Of a stretch of 64,000 nt of DNA, positions 44,461 to 56,789 are shown in pieces. Position 1 is the first letter of the stretch; each line of letters opens with the position of its first letter. The DNA comes from Gnetum montanum (Eukaryota > Streptophyta > Gnetopsida > Gnetales > Gnetaceae): assembly GCA_015680685.1 (NCBI GenBank), contig MNCI01007937.1, forward strand, positions 1,303,961 through 1,367,960, in the 5' to 3' direction. Below the pieces are notes generated by a model. The model was not told where the DNA came from. It was given only the letters and a program-made list of their open reading frames with translations, and did not search any database. Position numbers and translations under genes: made by a program.

Positions 44461-45914
44461 GAGTTGTTGCCTTTGTTTCTGTTGCAGTGTGAGTTTTCCA
44501 GTTTGGGTTGTCCAGCATGAGTTAGGCCTCTTACTTGGCAACGTGGGCTATTGAACCAAAATCAGTGTGACTTAGACCTCTAATTTGGGTGGTGTATGCA
44601 GTGGTATTGTTGCTAATCTTCAGTCTTGCAGTTTAGATTAGCGTCTCATGCCTCAAGTTGGTATGATGGTATTATCTCAATTCATGAGCTACTATTACCC
44701 TAGATTACTTGTAGCTAAATGTGGCATTCCATCTTCTCCTTGCCACTATTTCTATGGTGAAACCCCGCCAAGGGCCCCAGCTTGAGGGTTCAAGGTTGCC
44801 CCAAAATCTTACCTAAAATCTAAATACTTAGACTTAGATCGATGTTCCCACATGAAGGAATGCTTAAGCCTTGTAAGAGTGCTTATCCTATCCTTACGAC
44901 CGATTTTATACAATCGGTATATGTTTGATAACAAGCAGATTCAGAGTCTTATGCTCATAATCCGTCTTTGGATAGCTCATTCCCGCTCCGTAGTGGTCAC
45001 GATTAAGCTGAATCTTCCACTACTCTTAGGAAGATTGTAGTGTAATATCAGTGCAACGTCCTAGCTTCGTTCACTACCTTTTTGATTAGGGGTTTTATTA
45101 TTATTTTTTTTCTTTTTTCAAATAGTTAAAACAGCTTCTTGTGTGTCATATAAAAGGTTCCTCCTTTATACTTTGGTATGGCTATAATACATTAAATGTA
45201 CACCATTTTCAAGCGTGGACCTTACACAGTCAATAACCGATCATGTGACACTTGGAGTCATTACGTGGCATTATATCTGATCTCATACAGACAGTATCAT
45301 TGTACAACTCCAAAGAATATCTTTACATATAGTGGACGCATGTATACCATAAAGTTAGCGCCATTATTCAAGGCTATGTGGTGTTAATCATTCACCTATA
45401 CCATGTGATGGATAGCTGATATATGATTAGGTTATCAGTAATATGATGAACAAGTTTGCACATTTAAGGCCCTGCCATGTGCAGTAGCATTTTGATATAC
45501 AGTCATTTATATATAGTGGGCAAACACATGTACACAGATGAATTAACGCTCCTATTAGCGTTGGACCAGTAATAAGATGTAATAATTTTACATCTTATTG
45601 ATATACATTCTTTTGTTTGAACATGGCCAGCTCCATTATGCATGTATTCTAATCATGTTATAAGCAATACCCTACACATAAGGGCCAATGGTGATCAAAC
45701 TTGTTCATCAGCATGCACTCCATCTATGTATCTCCTAAGGGAAGGATGCATTTTTCAAAATAAGTCTCAGTTTTGTATCCGAAATCTATCGCCACTGTAT
45801 TTCAACAATTTCGAATGGATGAAGGGATATATAGTTATGCTTTGTTGATGATTACTTTCATTTGTGTGTTTTACAAATTTTAACTTACTTACCTAGAATT
45901 TTTTTTTCGTGTTG

Positions 45915-46005
45915 GGACGTGTTGATGATGAGGCTGACCCCAGTGGAGCGGGACTCGATGATGTGGAGGAGTTTGGGAATCAAGCTCCTCCTAGCGTTGA
46001 TGTTT
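45915..46005 (+). pseudogene. Exon-like C-terminal scrap
   Basis: After a T-rich tract, a coding-like stretch reads DEADPSGAGLDDVEEFGNQAPP and ends SVDV with TAA near 46006. The acidic, proline-ending style is that of a protein C-terminus. It lies on the opposite strand to element C's genes and has no recognisable partner exons. It could be part of a nested insertion. Confidence 0.2.
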
Positions 46006-46566
46006 AATTCAACTTGTCATTGTTGTTAGTTTAGTTATGTTTTTTTTTTTGTTGAAAATTTGTAGATTGTATGAAAGTGAATGTGTGATACAATGTAAAC
46101 ATTTGAAATTATTCATTTATACCTTGATATATATTTTTTTTTGTTTTTATGTTATTTGATTTTTTTATTTTAAGTTTTGTCCAAACTTTTAATAAACACA
46201 AGCGTAAACACAAAATATTTTTTTATTATTATTATTATATTTTTTTTATTATTTTGTTGTTTTAAAAATATTTGTAAATATAAGTGTGAATGCAATTAAA
46301 ATGATAACATTGTAGTAGAAATGTAAGGGACACAGTAATTTGTAAAGCAAGGATGCAACTATGCAGGCAAACAAGAATGTAATTTTAACGAAACGGAAAT
46401 GTAACTTGTTCTAGTTTAAGGCCATTTTGGGCCACAAGAAAAAAAGAGAGATTTAAACTATTTTGGTGGATTTTAAAATGAACCAGCCATTTCTGACCGT
46501 GGCTAGTTTTATGTTATTGCAGACACGATTGTAGTTTAACGTCATTTCGGACGATTTTTCGTTTAA

Positions 46567-47520
46567 CGGTTGAGTAGCTTCTTTAATTTTCGCAGATTGA
46601 CATGGTGTGTTGGGCATGTCGGTGTAATCGTATATTCAGCGTCTCCTTCGCTAATTATGTTAAATGACAATTCGGACCATGAGACGTCTGGGGGAATGAC
46701 CCCTATGTCCACATGTTCTGATGTTTCTATATCTTCCGAGGGATCATGGTTTGGAGATTGGTTATCCCTTTGGTTTTCAATGGGTGTGGTGTCCTTTTTA
46801 AGCTCAAGAATAGTGTTATCCTATTTAGGTTCATCGAATTCGACTTCTGAGCCTTGGTTTGTGCCTACGTGTGCAGAGGTGTTGGGTGTAGCCGCATCAC
46901 CATGTATAATGATTTCACCACCTTCATAGGGTAAGTGAATCTCTTGGTAAATGGGCAAGGATACCGCTTTTAGTTGGGCTAACCATGGTCGTCCCAATAT
47001 CAAGTTAAATCCAGGCATCTCGTCTATGTCTACAAATTCAGCTGACGTGGAGAACCGGTCCCCTGCTATAAAGTCCAAAGTTAATGTTCCTTTGACAACT
47101 ACACGTAATCCACTGAACGATTTCAGGAACGTCGTGGAAGTTGGTTTGATTTGTTCAGTTAGCCCTAACTGTTTGATGATGGGGTATGGTACTACGTTCG
47201 TGGCCACTCCATCATCTACATGCACCCTATGTATTTTAAATTGATTTACTTGTATAGTTATGAACATAGGTGCGGTGGTGACTTTTCCTGTGTTCTCATC
47301 TGTTTTTATATTATCTGCATTGAAGCTTAGTGATGTGACTCTTGATCCTTGATATGGAGACATTACCGCATGAATGGAAGGTTCATTTGTAGGCAAGTCT
47401 TCGCTAACTGGGATCGATGTTAACATGCGTACTAAGGCTTCACGATGAACTTGAGAAGTCATCATTAGATCATACAAGCTCAAAGATGTGTTTTTCTATT
47501 TAAGCACTAGTGTGACCTAA
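46567..47520 (-). pseudogene. Element C aspartic protease and gag-pro tail
   Basis: In the same frame as gag. The catalytic triplet region reads VHVDDGVATNVV (about 47215), retaining D-x-G, and FNLILGRPWL (about 46985) is the conserved terminal block. After a TAG at 46821 the frame continues to SWSELSFNIISEG and ends in TAA at about 46567. Processing of Gag-Pro is the expected role. One clear internal stop (46821) and others upstream near 47484. Confidence 0.75.
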
Positions 47521-47849
47521 GTTAGGGCACTGGTCAAGTCTTTGCTATTTGGTATAGTCTTGCTGGTTGAGACTTGGTCCATTGGATGAAGCTATTGTAT
47601 CTCTTGTGGAATGGTCTTCGTGCGGTCTAATGTGACAGTTGGGTTCGACGTATCTAGCATCCCCGATTTTTTTCTTTTGTGACTTGTGCTTGGCTCATTA
47701 TTTGCTAGAGCCATAGGTACAGCGTTTAAGGGAGTGGGTTTTGATGGCCCCAGTTCAAGACTTCAATGTTCTTTTTCCAACCATTCCCTAGTAAGTCTGC
47801 TAGCGAGGCGTTCTCGCGAAGGTCATGGAGGAACCGTTGGAGCTTGAAC

Positions 47850-48260
47850 ATCGAGTTGTTTTGGGACTCAGATTACGAATGGAGTGGGTTAAGGTTATGG
47901 TTGAACATTTGGAGGCGATTGTGTATCAGGGTGTTTAGGCACCCTGATGATGAATGGGGTCAGTTTGGTTTGCAGTTAAGGAATAGGAGGTTGAAGATCA
48001 GGGTGTTTGGGCACCCTGATTACGAAAGGAGTTAGTTGGTTTTGCGGTTGTACCTCCGTGGTTGCAACCGTAGGTGGCACTCGAACTATAAAGGGAGTGG
48101 GCTGGGTAGGCAGTTGCACATTTGCGATAGCATTAACAGGGGGTACACAAATAACAAATGGTTTTGTCAGTGTAGGCAGATTGTACGTGGGATACAAAGA
48201 TTGTGGGAATGATGTTGACATTGTAGGAGGAACACGAATCATGAAAGGTTTTGTGGGCAT
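47850..48260 (-). repeat. Peptide repeats PFVIRVP in the gag-pro linker
   Basis: Six copies of a 65-85 bp unit encode [KT]PF[IV][IV]RVP followed by P or KHPD, at about 47862, 47927, 48000, 48072, 48139 and 48225. They lie between the zinc knuckle and the protease in the gag-pro frame. The first two copies are separated from the rest by stops. Confidence 0.7.
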
Positions 48261-50354
48261 ACTCTACTCATTTCTGACATGTATCGTGTTAATAACGTAA
48301 GGAGCTTCCTTAGTATTAAGGGGATCTTTGTACACGCCCATAGATTGATTCTGCGGTTTAACCGGGTTGGCATCGTCAAATGTTATTTCACCCCTATCAA
48401 TCATACATTATATGTCTTGTTTGAGGGTGAAACAATAATCAGTACCATGCCCATTCCGTTGGTGGTACTCGCAAAATCGATCTAGTCTAAAGCCTCTTGG
48501 AATAGGAGGCTCATTTGGAGTTGCCAAGCTTGGGTTTTTGGCAAATTCACAGAATTGATCATGTCTCTGGGCTGCCGCTGGAGACAACTGTTTGTGTTTA
48601 ATGGCCCTAGCCTTCAAAAGTTGATCTAACAACTCGGAAGGTTTCATGGGGAGCGGTGTGTACTGAGCAGGGTCTTTCCTCTCAAATGTACGTGCATGAC
48701 CCATGTTAGTAGCTTGCATGGTAGATGATCCAGGTGTGTGTGCAAGAGTGGTTCTCTCATAGTTAACGGGAGTAGTAGGTGGTCTACTTTGTTGTCCCAT
48801 GTTGGTAGGTTGAGTCTCCACTACTGCTGCTACCGTTGCTTTAGCCTTTTCTTTATCTTTTTTAGTGTGTTGATTTCTAAAGGCTAAGTAAGTAGGGTCA
48901 TGGCTATTTTGGGCTGCCTCTTCTATGTTTTTAATCTGTACAAAAGCTTGGATTAGAGTGCACACATTTAGATAGTATAGTTTTGATTTAACAAAGTCAT
49001 TCATGGCTCCCTTAAGAATCGTAAGAAGGTATGTTTCTGGGATTGGCTCGTGAAGTTCATTGAGTGCGGCACTCCATCTTTGGATAAATTTTTGTACATG
49101 TTCAAGCGATGCTTGCTTTACCTGTATGAGGTTGTCCAAGATTGCTTTAGGTTTTAGGTTGTATTTAAACCTGGTAACAAACTAGTATAAGAGATCCTCC
49201 AAAGAGGATATGGACTTACGAGGCAAGGCTCGGTACCAGTCTAATGCTCTGCTGGTGAGGGACATGGCAAACACACGCAAGATTACATGGGGCCGAGCCT
49301 AAATCAATAGGCATTCTAGTCTAAATGTGACTAGATGGGCATTGGGGTCTCCTTCCCCATTGTATTTGGTTAGTTGAGGTAAAGAAACTCCTTTAGGTAA
49401 GGTTAGTGGTGGGACCGAAGAGCTAATAGGATTATCTTGGTAAAAGTCTAATACTTTAAGCTCTTCATTGCTAGCGGTTTTGAGGTGTTTTACCTCGTCA
49501 GTGAGCTCTTGCATCATCTTTTTGGCTTTGGCCCATTTTTGGGCACTTGGTGGAGCAGTAAGTTGGCTAGTTTGAGTGTCATACAAATTAGACTACCGTG
49601 CAGTGGGCGGGAAAGAAGAAAGTTGAGTGATCGGAGGTTGCACTTGTGGAATATTTACTAGGGGTGCTACTAAGGGTGGCATACCGTAAGGTGTAGGTTG
49701 TTGTTGTTGTTGTTGAGCAATAGGGGTGGGCCATTGCCCAACTGTGGGTTGCGAAGGAAGACTTTGTACCTGGTGTTGTACTGGAGGAGCTAAGGGTGTG
49801 GTATGAACCTACACTTGTGGGATGAAGTGTGTAGATGTGGAAGCGAGTACCACAGATGGCATCCCAATTACCTGGGGTGGGAAAAACGCTCCTATATTAG
49901 TTTGAGAGGGGGGTTGTTGGAGTTGTACTTGTAGGAGAGGGGATAATGTGATGACCAAGGGAATAGTGGGGATGGGTATATTAAATTGAGTATCAGTCAT
50001 AGGGAGAGTGGGAATAAGAGTGGGTACTTCCTGTTGGGGGACATGTGCTTGAGTGGTTTTAAATGAATGGAGGGACATGGTCTCCCCCGTGAAAGGGTGA
50101 AATAACATATTTGCATAAGTATGCAGACTGAGAGTATGGTACGAATCCCCGTATTCAGACTGAGCCGCGAAATTATCTTTTTCATCTTCGTTTTGAGGCT
50201 CTATGGTAGGTTGACGTGAGGTTTGGTTCCTGGCCATGAGGAGTTGTGATAGGAGTTCATGGTGGGATTCAGTGAGTGGGATGACATCATAGGCGGTGGG
50301 GACAAAGTCATGACCTCCCTTGTGTATGAGTTCGAAGTGTTGTTTTGCTTCCAT
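48261..50354 (-). pseudogene. gag: Element C gag
   Basis: One frame from ATG 50354, shared with protease. N-terminal part 50354-49809 (TAYDVIPLTESHHELLSQLL), then a P/Q-rich stretch with a glutamine run (49700). The Gag core follows: SLPQLTKYNGEGDPNAHLVTF (about 49370), LTSRALDWYRALP (49250), VKQASLEHVQKFIQRW (49110). The knuckle CEYHQRNGHGTDYC (about 48450) is the CX3HX4HX4C form typical of Tat elements. Stops near 49806, 49590, 49299, 49190 and 48405 interrupt an otherwise intact frame. Confidence 0.8.
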
Positions 50355-51640
50355 CTTAGAACAATCAACGACTAAGTTGGCTTGTATTTTAACGCATATA
50401 AAGTTATACTGCTCGGGAGTTAAGATGGTGTAGACAGGGTCTCAACCTTGCAACCTGAGTGATTGGCGAGGTGGCCCCTGAGGGTTCATTTCGCCAATAA
50501 CAGCTATGGGTTTAGTCACCACCACTAGGTTCAAAGCGCCAACCTTGAAGTTAGAAACTAATGGTGCTGCTACGTTTGTCTAAGATGGGTCCATGGGTGC
50601 ATGTGGAAGGCCGTGAACAGTGTAAGCAAGTAGTAAGCTGCAAAGTGTGAACACGCTGGGAGTTATTGACAGCGCATGTTAATAGTAGCGTAAGTACATT
50701 GTACGATGTTAATAGCAATGTGAGCACGCTGAGGAAGGGGATAATCCGCAGCGTGAGCACGTTGGATGGAATGAACTGTGTGAATAAACTAAAACCTGTG
50801 AACAGCATGAACAATCAAGAAGCACTGATCAGCATAGGCATTGGTCAGTGTGAGTAGACTGTAGACTTGATCAACGCAAATGGTGTGGGGAGCTGCAGCA
50901 GTAGGAGTACGCTAGAAGCGATGAGCAGCAGCGTGAGCACACTGGGTGCTGTAGTCAACAACGTGTGTATGCTGGACTGGGAAACAATAGCCTGTGTGCG
51001 AGGGAAACTTGTTCGACGATGTGTGTGAGTAGGAAGCAAGGCAGCATCAACTTACTGGAAACTAGTCAATAGCATGAGCACACTGGAATTTGGTGAGTGG
51101 ACAGATGCGCAGCATGCGTAAATGGGAAACTAGAATCAGCAGTGTAAACTAGAGGAATAGTGCACATTAGAGGAACTAGCGTAAACTAGAGATGGTGGAC
51201 GACAGTGTGAACTACTGTGTGCGTGCGCTAGACTGAAGGTGGACTACAGCGTGCATATGCTAGGGATTGTGACAGAAATTATTTCATTTTGTAAAAATTT
51301 CCAAGCAGACAAGCAATTGCGTGCAAACATAAACGCAATGCAGACGTAATGCAGAAATGCAAACGTAAACGTGAATATGAACATGAAATTTAAACAAATG
51401 TAGAAATTTAATAGCCAAAAATGACACACACGATTGGCAGAAATGAGATGATTAACGGTGAAAAGTGTTTACACCCATCAGAGCGTAGTCATGAAGGTAA
51501 GTCGCAAGTCAGACGCTAGCCTTAATGTGAGATGAGAGATTGACGCTACCGATCTGCCCAGGGTCGCTGGTTTGTTCTTCTAGCGCTTACAATATGCCAG
51601 ATTACCAGGTATTTACTGTGGAATCTCAAAAATGTTCAGG
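50355..51640 (-). other. Element C leader with GCGTGAGCACGCTGG-type repeats
   Basis: Untranslated leader between primer site and gag. From 50640 to 51260 words such as AGCGTGAGCAC and ACGCTGG recur every 25-45 bp with much variation. No coding function is visible. ORFs reported here are short and inconsistent. Confidence 0.6.
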
Positions 51641-51662
51641 CCCTCCTTCTAGCACCAGTTTT
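51641..51662 (-). other. Element C primer binding site
   Basis: On the minus strand the LTR end ATAGTACA is followed by AAAAC and then TGGTGCTAGAAGGAGGG, which starts with the TGG needed to pair with a tRNA CCA end. I do not assign the tRNA. Confidence 0.6.
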
Positions 51663-52997
51663 TGTACTATTAGAAATTGTCGGCGTAAGGTTGGAAGAAA
51701 ATGTACGCCGAAAGATCTTCGGAGAGACACAGATGACCCTGCCTTCGCGTGAGGGCAAGCTAGAAAGATGAAGGCAGAGTGCCTTGGATGGTCTGCACGT
51801 AGATCAACCAAGGACTTCCCCGAGCATACACTATGGCCTACGCTGGGGTTATCGTTACGAAATGTAAAACGAAGAGCATAATAAAAATGAAACGTAAACG
51901 TGAAATACAGCGTGTAAACGTATAGAGAATGTATTGTAGAAACCTGCGATAAAACAGAATAATGCAGGCAACGAACAAGAACAGCACAACAGAAGGCAAA
52001 AATGAAATTGTATTGTATTAATTGACAAAACGTGCACCAATCAAAACGTAGTTGCAAATCTGGATTGCCAGTCAAACGTTAAGCTTCGATGTGTAGTGTT
52101 TGCAGGTGCTGGGAATCACATGCATCCGAGCTCAGGATTGCTGGTTTCTTTTGCCAAATTTTTTGCCAACCCCATTTATGTCAATGAACAGGGTATTTAT
52201 ACATTTTTTCCAGGTTCGGGAATAGGATTCATGAATGAGGTCAATGGCTGTGTGATCCGAGAAAAATCGATCGCGTGACAGGTGTACATGGGCAGACTAC
52301 GTTCTAGATCGGATACACTATATCTTACAACACAAGCTAGCTTACACCCATGGAAGCAGCGAGGCTTACAATGAAAATTTACAATGAATTTGCAATTAAA
52401 ATTTGACTCCGGCTCGCTTGGAACCTTATGGTCTCTTAGATTGGTTGTTGTAGGGCATTGATTTGAGTTGATCTTGTCCTGGTGTGTCTTCGGCATGTGT
52501 TCGAAATGTTTTGGGCCACTTTTGACAGCTCATGCTGGGCTCATGCTGTCAACGTGCCTCAGCGTGACCTGGGCGTGAGCAGTGAAAACAGTGTATTTTC
52601 AAGCCCAAAATCAGGATTCTAAGGGCTAGGAACCTAGGGCAACCATTAGTGGAGGTCATGGGGGGTCCTTGTGCTCAATTTTGACCTATTTTGGCTCAGT
52701 TTTGAGGCTCCAAAAGTTGGTGATGCTGAGCCTTACGTTGTGCAGCATAAGAAAATGTAACCAAAGTATACTTAGCCAAAACTAAGCATTTTGACCCTGA
52801 AACTTTTGGTTCTAGATGCCGAAAGCTAGTGCAGTCACCTATGGGCCTGGGGGGGACCTTGCCTATTGAATCGTGAATCATCAAGGGTTGTTTCGAAGGC
52901 CTCCAAGTTTGGTCATGCTGTACACATGCTTGGGTAGCCGCATGACTTAGCTTGAATCTTGTTTGAAAGTGCTAGGCCAAAATTTTGTGGGGTTTTA
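51663..52997 (-). repeat. Element C 5' LTR
   Basis: 1335 bp, matching 36525-37889 throughout with many C/T and G/A differences, so the insertion is not recent. TATAAATA on the minus strand is at 52194-52201. A near-palindrome CTTACGTTGTGCAGCATAAG lies at about 52732-52751. Confidence 0.9.
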
Positions 52998-53002
52998 GCT
53001 AC

Positions 53003-53530
53003 TCTCCCTATGAGTTAGTGTATGGTAAATTACCAACGCTTCCCATTCAAACTAAGCTATGTACACTATCCATGGCATGTGACCTCAACCTTGACCTTGA
53101 TCTAGCATAGAAACAATGGTTAGTAACCCTTAACTTGCTAGATGAAAATTGATGAGCTACCCTGTCATCTAACGAATTGCACAAGATCTTCAATAAACAA
53201 CCTCATGACCTAAGAATTAGGAAAGTTGAATATCAGCTAGGAGATAAGATTCTCTACTAGAATCCCACACATGTGCCACAACATACTAAATTTCAAACAT
53301 TGTGGGAAGGACTTTATATTATTTATGCAACTTTTCCTTTAGGGGCCATGACAATATACAAGCCTGAGAGCCCAGATAAGAAACTTTTGGTCAATGTGCA
53401 ACAAACCAAACCTTTCTAGGAGCTTAGGACAACTAGTACACATGCTACCTCTTTTGATGGACAACCCTACTCACTATTTCATATCTCCTCCTTCCAACTT
53501 AGTCGTGGGGGAGATGGCCACCTATGCTAA
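53003..53530 (+). pseudogene. Element A integrase, part 3 of 3
   Basis: Directly after C's target duplication the sequence resumes A's integrase (SPYELVYGKLPTLPIQTKL) and continues through LGDKILY to the C-terminal domain, ending around a TAG near 53417. The matching part of D lies at 8000-8450. Confidence 0.75.
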
Positions 53531-55411
53531 CCGTTCTAGGCCCTCAGTTCTTTTTGAATTTTTGTTTTACACATTCTTTCAACTTTTCTTTTCTTTTTAC
53601 ACCATTGTTCATGTTTTTACTATTTCTTTGTTTGCTTGATTTACTTTTATTCGTCATCTAATAAGTGCTCATGATGGTGAATTAAATTATATCATATTGA
53701 TTGCTAATGTTTGGTTTTTACCTTTGAATTATGATACTAATATTAAGGTATGGTTCTTTTGGTAAAACAGGCAATGAGTCTACATTGTCCACTCATCCAT
53801 ACAACTCTATGGTCTCCTTTGGCTTGGAATTGTACAGTCCCCTTTTTCTAAGTAAACTTTTAATGAATTGGTGGTTGGGTACTTTTCAAACCAAGGAAAG
53901 ACTCAAAGGATGAAAAGGGTGTGACTTCAAGGGGATTTGATGCATTTGTGCTGGCCATTCTCTTGGGTGCTTGGATGCTTTTCCTTGGGTTTTTAGCCAT
54001 TCTAACATTGTTCAAAAATTGAGAAGCTAAGTGAATAAAAATAAGTCTTTGCATGATGTGGTTCTCACGAAAAAAAAGGTGTGAGAATTCAAAGCACACC
54101 CCTTAGACATAATAAAGCAATATGGGCTACAAGCACTAGTTATGGAACTGGAAAGACATGTTACCCATGCCTGAAGGTTCCCTCTAATTAAGGCCCTTTC
54201 TCGCTTTTTGCTTCTCCATCTCGCTCTACTCGGAATGGTGGTGACTCTTTGTGGAAGCATTCTTGTTGCTTCAAGTGGATGGATTGGTTAAGTGTGTTGA
54301 TGCGAGGTCACTAGATGTGGTTTGTTTGAGTCTAGATTTGGGATGAGTTCTACTCAGTCACATTAACCATAAAATACACAAGGGACTTTACACAACCTTA
54401 TTCTTGGGATTCCATTCCATTCTCTCCTCTCCATCTTTCTCCCCATTTTTCCACCTCATTGTCGATTTTATCATTAGCCCATTCTGGGTTGATGCATTGT
54501 TTTTCTTTGGTGAATTCTTGTGGGTAAGTTTTTAACTCTTGCTTCCAAATGACATTCCTAGAGCCTACGAACTCTTTGGTTTGTGGGTTTGTCAGGGCAT
54601 AAAAGGCATGAGCCTACTTTGGGGAGAACCCACTGGCATTCCTTTTTTGGTGCAATTGTTAACTTCTTTTCCTTAAACATTTCCTGCAATCAATCATTTC
54701 TTGTTTCATCCCCATCTATGGCATCCATTTTATTGGCGTTTCCATTATTATTTTTCCCATCTTTCTTGTTCCTTGTATTTTTCCATCTTATAGCTACCGG
54801 AAGTTCACTCTTAGTTGTGGGGGCCCTGGCACAAATTTTTCAATTTTTTTCCATTTTACTAATTGCATAACCCCTACACCTTGGGTAGTTGTTAGTGATA
54901 AATCTCCAAACTAGTTTCTGCCATAACCACAACTCAGCTAATGCACTTCGTATTGAGGCAAGGTATTAACTGCATTATGGTTTATCTATCCTTGCTCATT
55001 TGTGACTGTGTTGTGTGTGTAGATGGCAATCATACAAACAATGGACTAGGCTTGGAGGAAGCACTCAAGATGGACTGGATCTGAAGCATTTACAAAAGGA
55101 GCAAGTTCGATGGCATGGCTATGGATAAACAACGGAAGGCACAATCTCGGCATTGGCAGCAACACACTTCATCTTCTTTCTCTCTCTTTCTCTTCAAACT
55201 ATCAAATAAAGGCTTGGATGTCATTTATGTACGAGTGTTCACCACAATGGTCATGAACACTAATGTTGTAATATGCTTATTGATCCGTTCACTGGGCACG
55301 TTGAGTCTGTCATCCCATTCCACCGTCAATTGTCAATTAGTCAATAATCCCATACCTTCCCAATATTTTGTAAGAAACTTGAGGACAAGTTTTCATTCAG
55401 TCGTGGAGGTA
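53531..55411 (+). other. Element A non-coding tail to the polypurine tract
   Basis: T-rich and pyrimidine-rich sequence without real genes. It shares blocks with B (54147-54178, and GTTGTGGGGG near 54812). At 55020 an ATG (ATGGCAATC) sits where B has its ORF2 start, but only about 390 bp remain before the LTR, so ORF2 has been lost from A. The polypurine tract GTCGTGGAGGTA ends at 55411. Confidence 0.6.
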
Positions 55412-56285
55412 TGATAAGAGCTGTGTATTCTAATTATTAGAGCAATTACTCTAACGGTTTATTCTAATTATTAGAGCAGTTACTCTAGCGATTTATTTAA
55501 TTATTAGAGTGGTTACTCTAATCATTAGAGTAGTTGCTCCCAATCCTATAAATATAGTGCCCAAGCGCACAATTGAAGAAATAAGTCTTTTAGCAGTCAA
55601 GTAGCGAAACTCTTGCAGTCTATTTGAAAGTTAGAGTATTTTCCAAGTGCCGGCAGTAGGAGGTCTAAGTGTGGACAAATCTTTATTCGAGCATTATGTA
55701 CGTGAGCACACCTTGTGTACAACAATAAAGACAAGCTCTTTGATTCATCCTTACAGCACTTGAGATTTATTTTCTTATGCATTTATTTTATTTTATGCAC
55801 TTTACATTTCTGTTATTAGCACAGCAATTCATTTTGATCAATTAAGCAAATTGTTAAATTACACAAGCACGACCACTTTGAACATACGTGTAACACTTGG
55901 TAACCCAATAACGATTAGTGTTTGGTAATCCCAGTAGTGTTGCACTGGTTCAGGATGTGTACGGCAAGTAGGAACAGATGTTGGTGTTAGGATTGGTTAG
56001 AACTTAGTTAATGAGTAGTTAAGTTAAATTAGTCACTTAGTTATCTCTCTCTCCTCCTTTATTAGCTGCAGGACATAAAAACATAAAAGCTATAAAAATC
56101 ATATACCTCAAGCTTACTTAACCATACAATCGTGACATATAGGTAAGCTTGGGAAGACAACGATCAACCAACCTGTCCTTGTTCCATAAGAGCACATAAG
56201 CACTTAGTCCTTGAAATTCGATTGGATCGTGCATGAAATGCTTGTATTTGTATGGTTGAGCGTAGGGGTACCTCGCTACTCATCA
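55412..56285 (+). repeat. Element A 3' LTR
   Basis: 874 bp. U3 (136 nt) is almost entirely an array of CTAATTATTAG-like palindromes and GTTACTCTA words. TATAAATA at 55548-55555 and AATAAA at 55724-55729 follow. CTTTATTCGAG upstream of AATAAAG can pair with it. Confidence 0.9.
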
Positions 56286-56290
56286 CAAAG

Positions 56291-56789
56291 TCAAATTTTT
56301 TTTACTCCAACCCTATTGAATTATGTTTGGTTGCATGATTCTCCATATGCTCTCTATAGAAACCACTTGTTTAATTTTATGTAATGTTATGAGAATGCAT
56401 CTTCAAATTCATGCCAAACCTAGTAAATACACCTATTTTCTTTATATCCTTCTCAAATTTCACATTAAATATGTAATCTTTTGAGATTCATGAATTCTTA
56501 AACTCCACGTTGACAAGGATTAAACATCTACAAACATAACCAACCAAGCACACCCTTAAAAGATACATTATTGGGGTATGTGAAGGTAAATTTGCATTTG
56601 CTCCTTTAGCTGAGGAAGTTTCTCATTAACGGTGATGCAGTGTTACAAATGTTTCTAAAAAAATTACGAAACATAATGATTTATGCAATAAATACATTTT
56701 TCGCAAAAAAAAAGGCTTAAAATGAAATTCGTCATACCATTTGTACATATTGAAAACATAGACGATCATGTGATGCACGAATCATTTTT
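56291..56789. other. Spacer between element A and the LINE
   Basis: AT-rich DNA, the pre-insertion continuation of the sequence left of 21483. No gene or repeat recognised. Confidence 0.5.

Larger units (their letters stand above)
42982..46566 (-). other. Element C spacer between pro and RT
   Basis: About 3.6 kb without an open frame of note separates the gag-pro stop from the RT start. In Ogre, another Tat-lineage element, the same position holds an intron that is removed to express RT. Contents: the TTTAGGCCAT motif at both ends (43070-43100, 46410-46560), many GCGTGAGT-type words (43340-43480, 43900-43980), a 22-23 bp tandem repeat (44246-44460), AT-rich tracts (46020-46260) and an exon-like end at 45915-46005. 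A nested insertion is possible, but I found no terminal repeats. Confidence 0.55.
36525..52997 (-). mobile_element. Element C: 16.5-kb Tat-lineage retrotransposon
   Basis: Both LTRs, the primer site, the polypurine tract and a perfect GCTAC target duplication (36520-36524 and 52998-53002) are present. Read on the minus strand the order is 5' LTR, repeat-rich leader, gag-pro in one frame, 3.4-kb spacer, RT, RNase H, a second RNase H, integrase, a repeat-rich tail, 3' LTR. The second RNase H after the first marks the Tat lineage (Ogre, Retand and relatives). Catalytic YVDD and the integrase acidic residues survive, but stops occur throughout. It inserted into the integrase of element A, about 80 bp from element B. 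Confidence 0.9.
21488..56285 (+). mobile_element. Athila-lineage LTR retrotransposon A, host of two nested insertions
   Basis: Both ends are identified. The 5' LTR starts at 21488, the 3' LTR ends at 56285, and CAAAG flanks both (21483-21487 and 56286-56290). Without the nested elements B (27956-36441) and C (36525-52997) and their duplicated pentamers it would be just under 10 kb. Order: LTR, primer site, gag, protease, RT/RNase H, integrase, a non-coding tail, polypurine tract, LTR. The integrase homology resumes exactly after each insertion, which proves the nesting. Its coding capacity is dead: many TAG/TAA codons, and integrase catalytic residues are replaced. Confidence 0.9.

Noticed and set aside
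42982-46566. A nested DNA transposon in element C
   Set aside because: No terminal inverted repeats or target duplication could be found; left as spacer.
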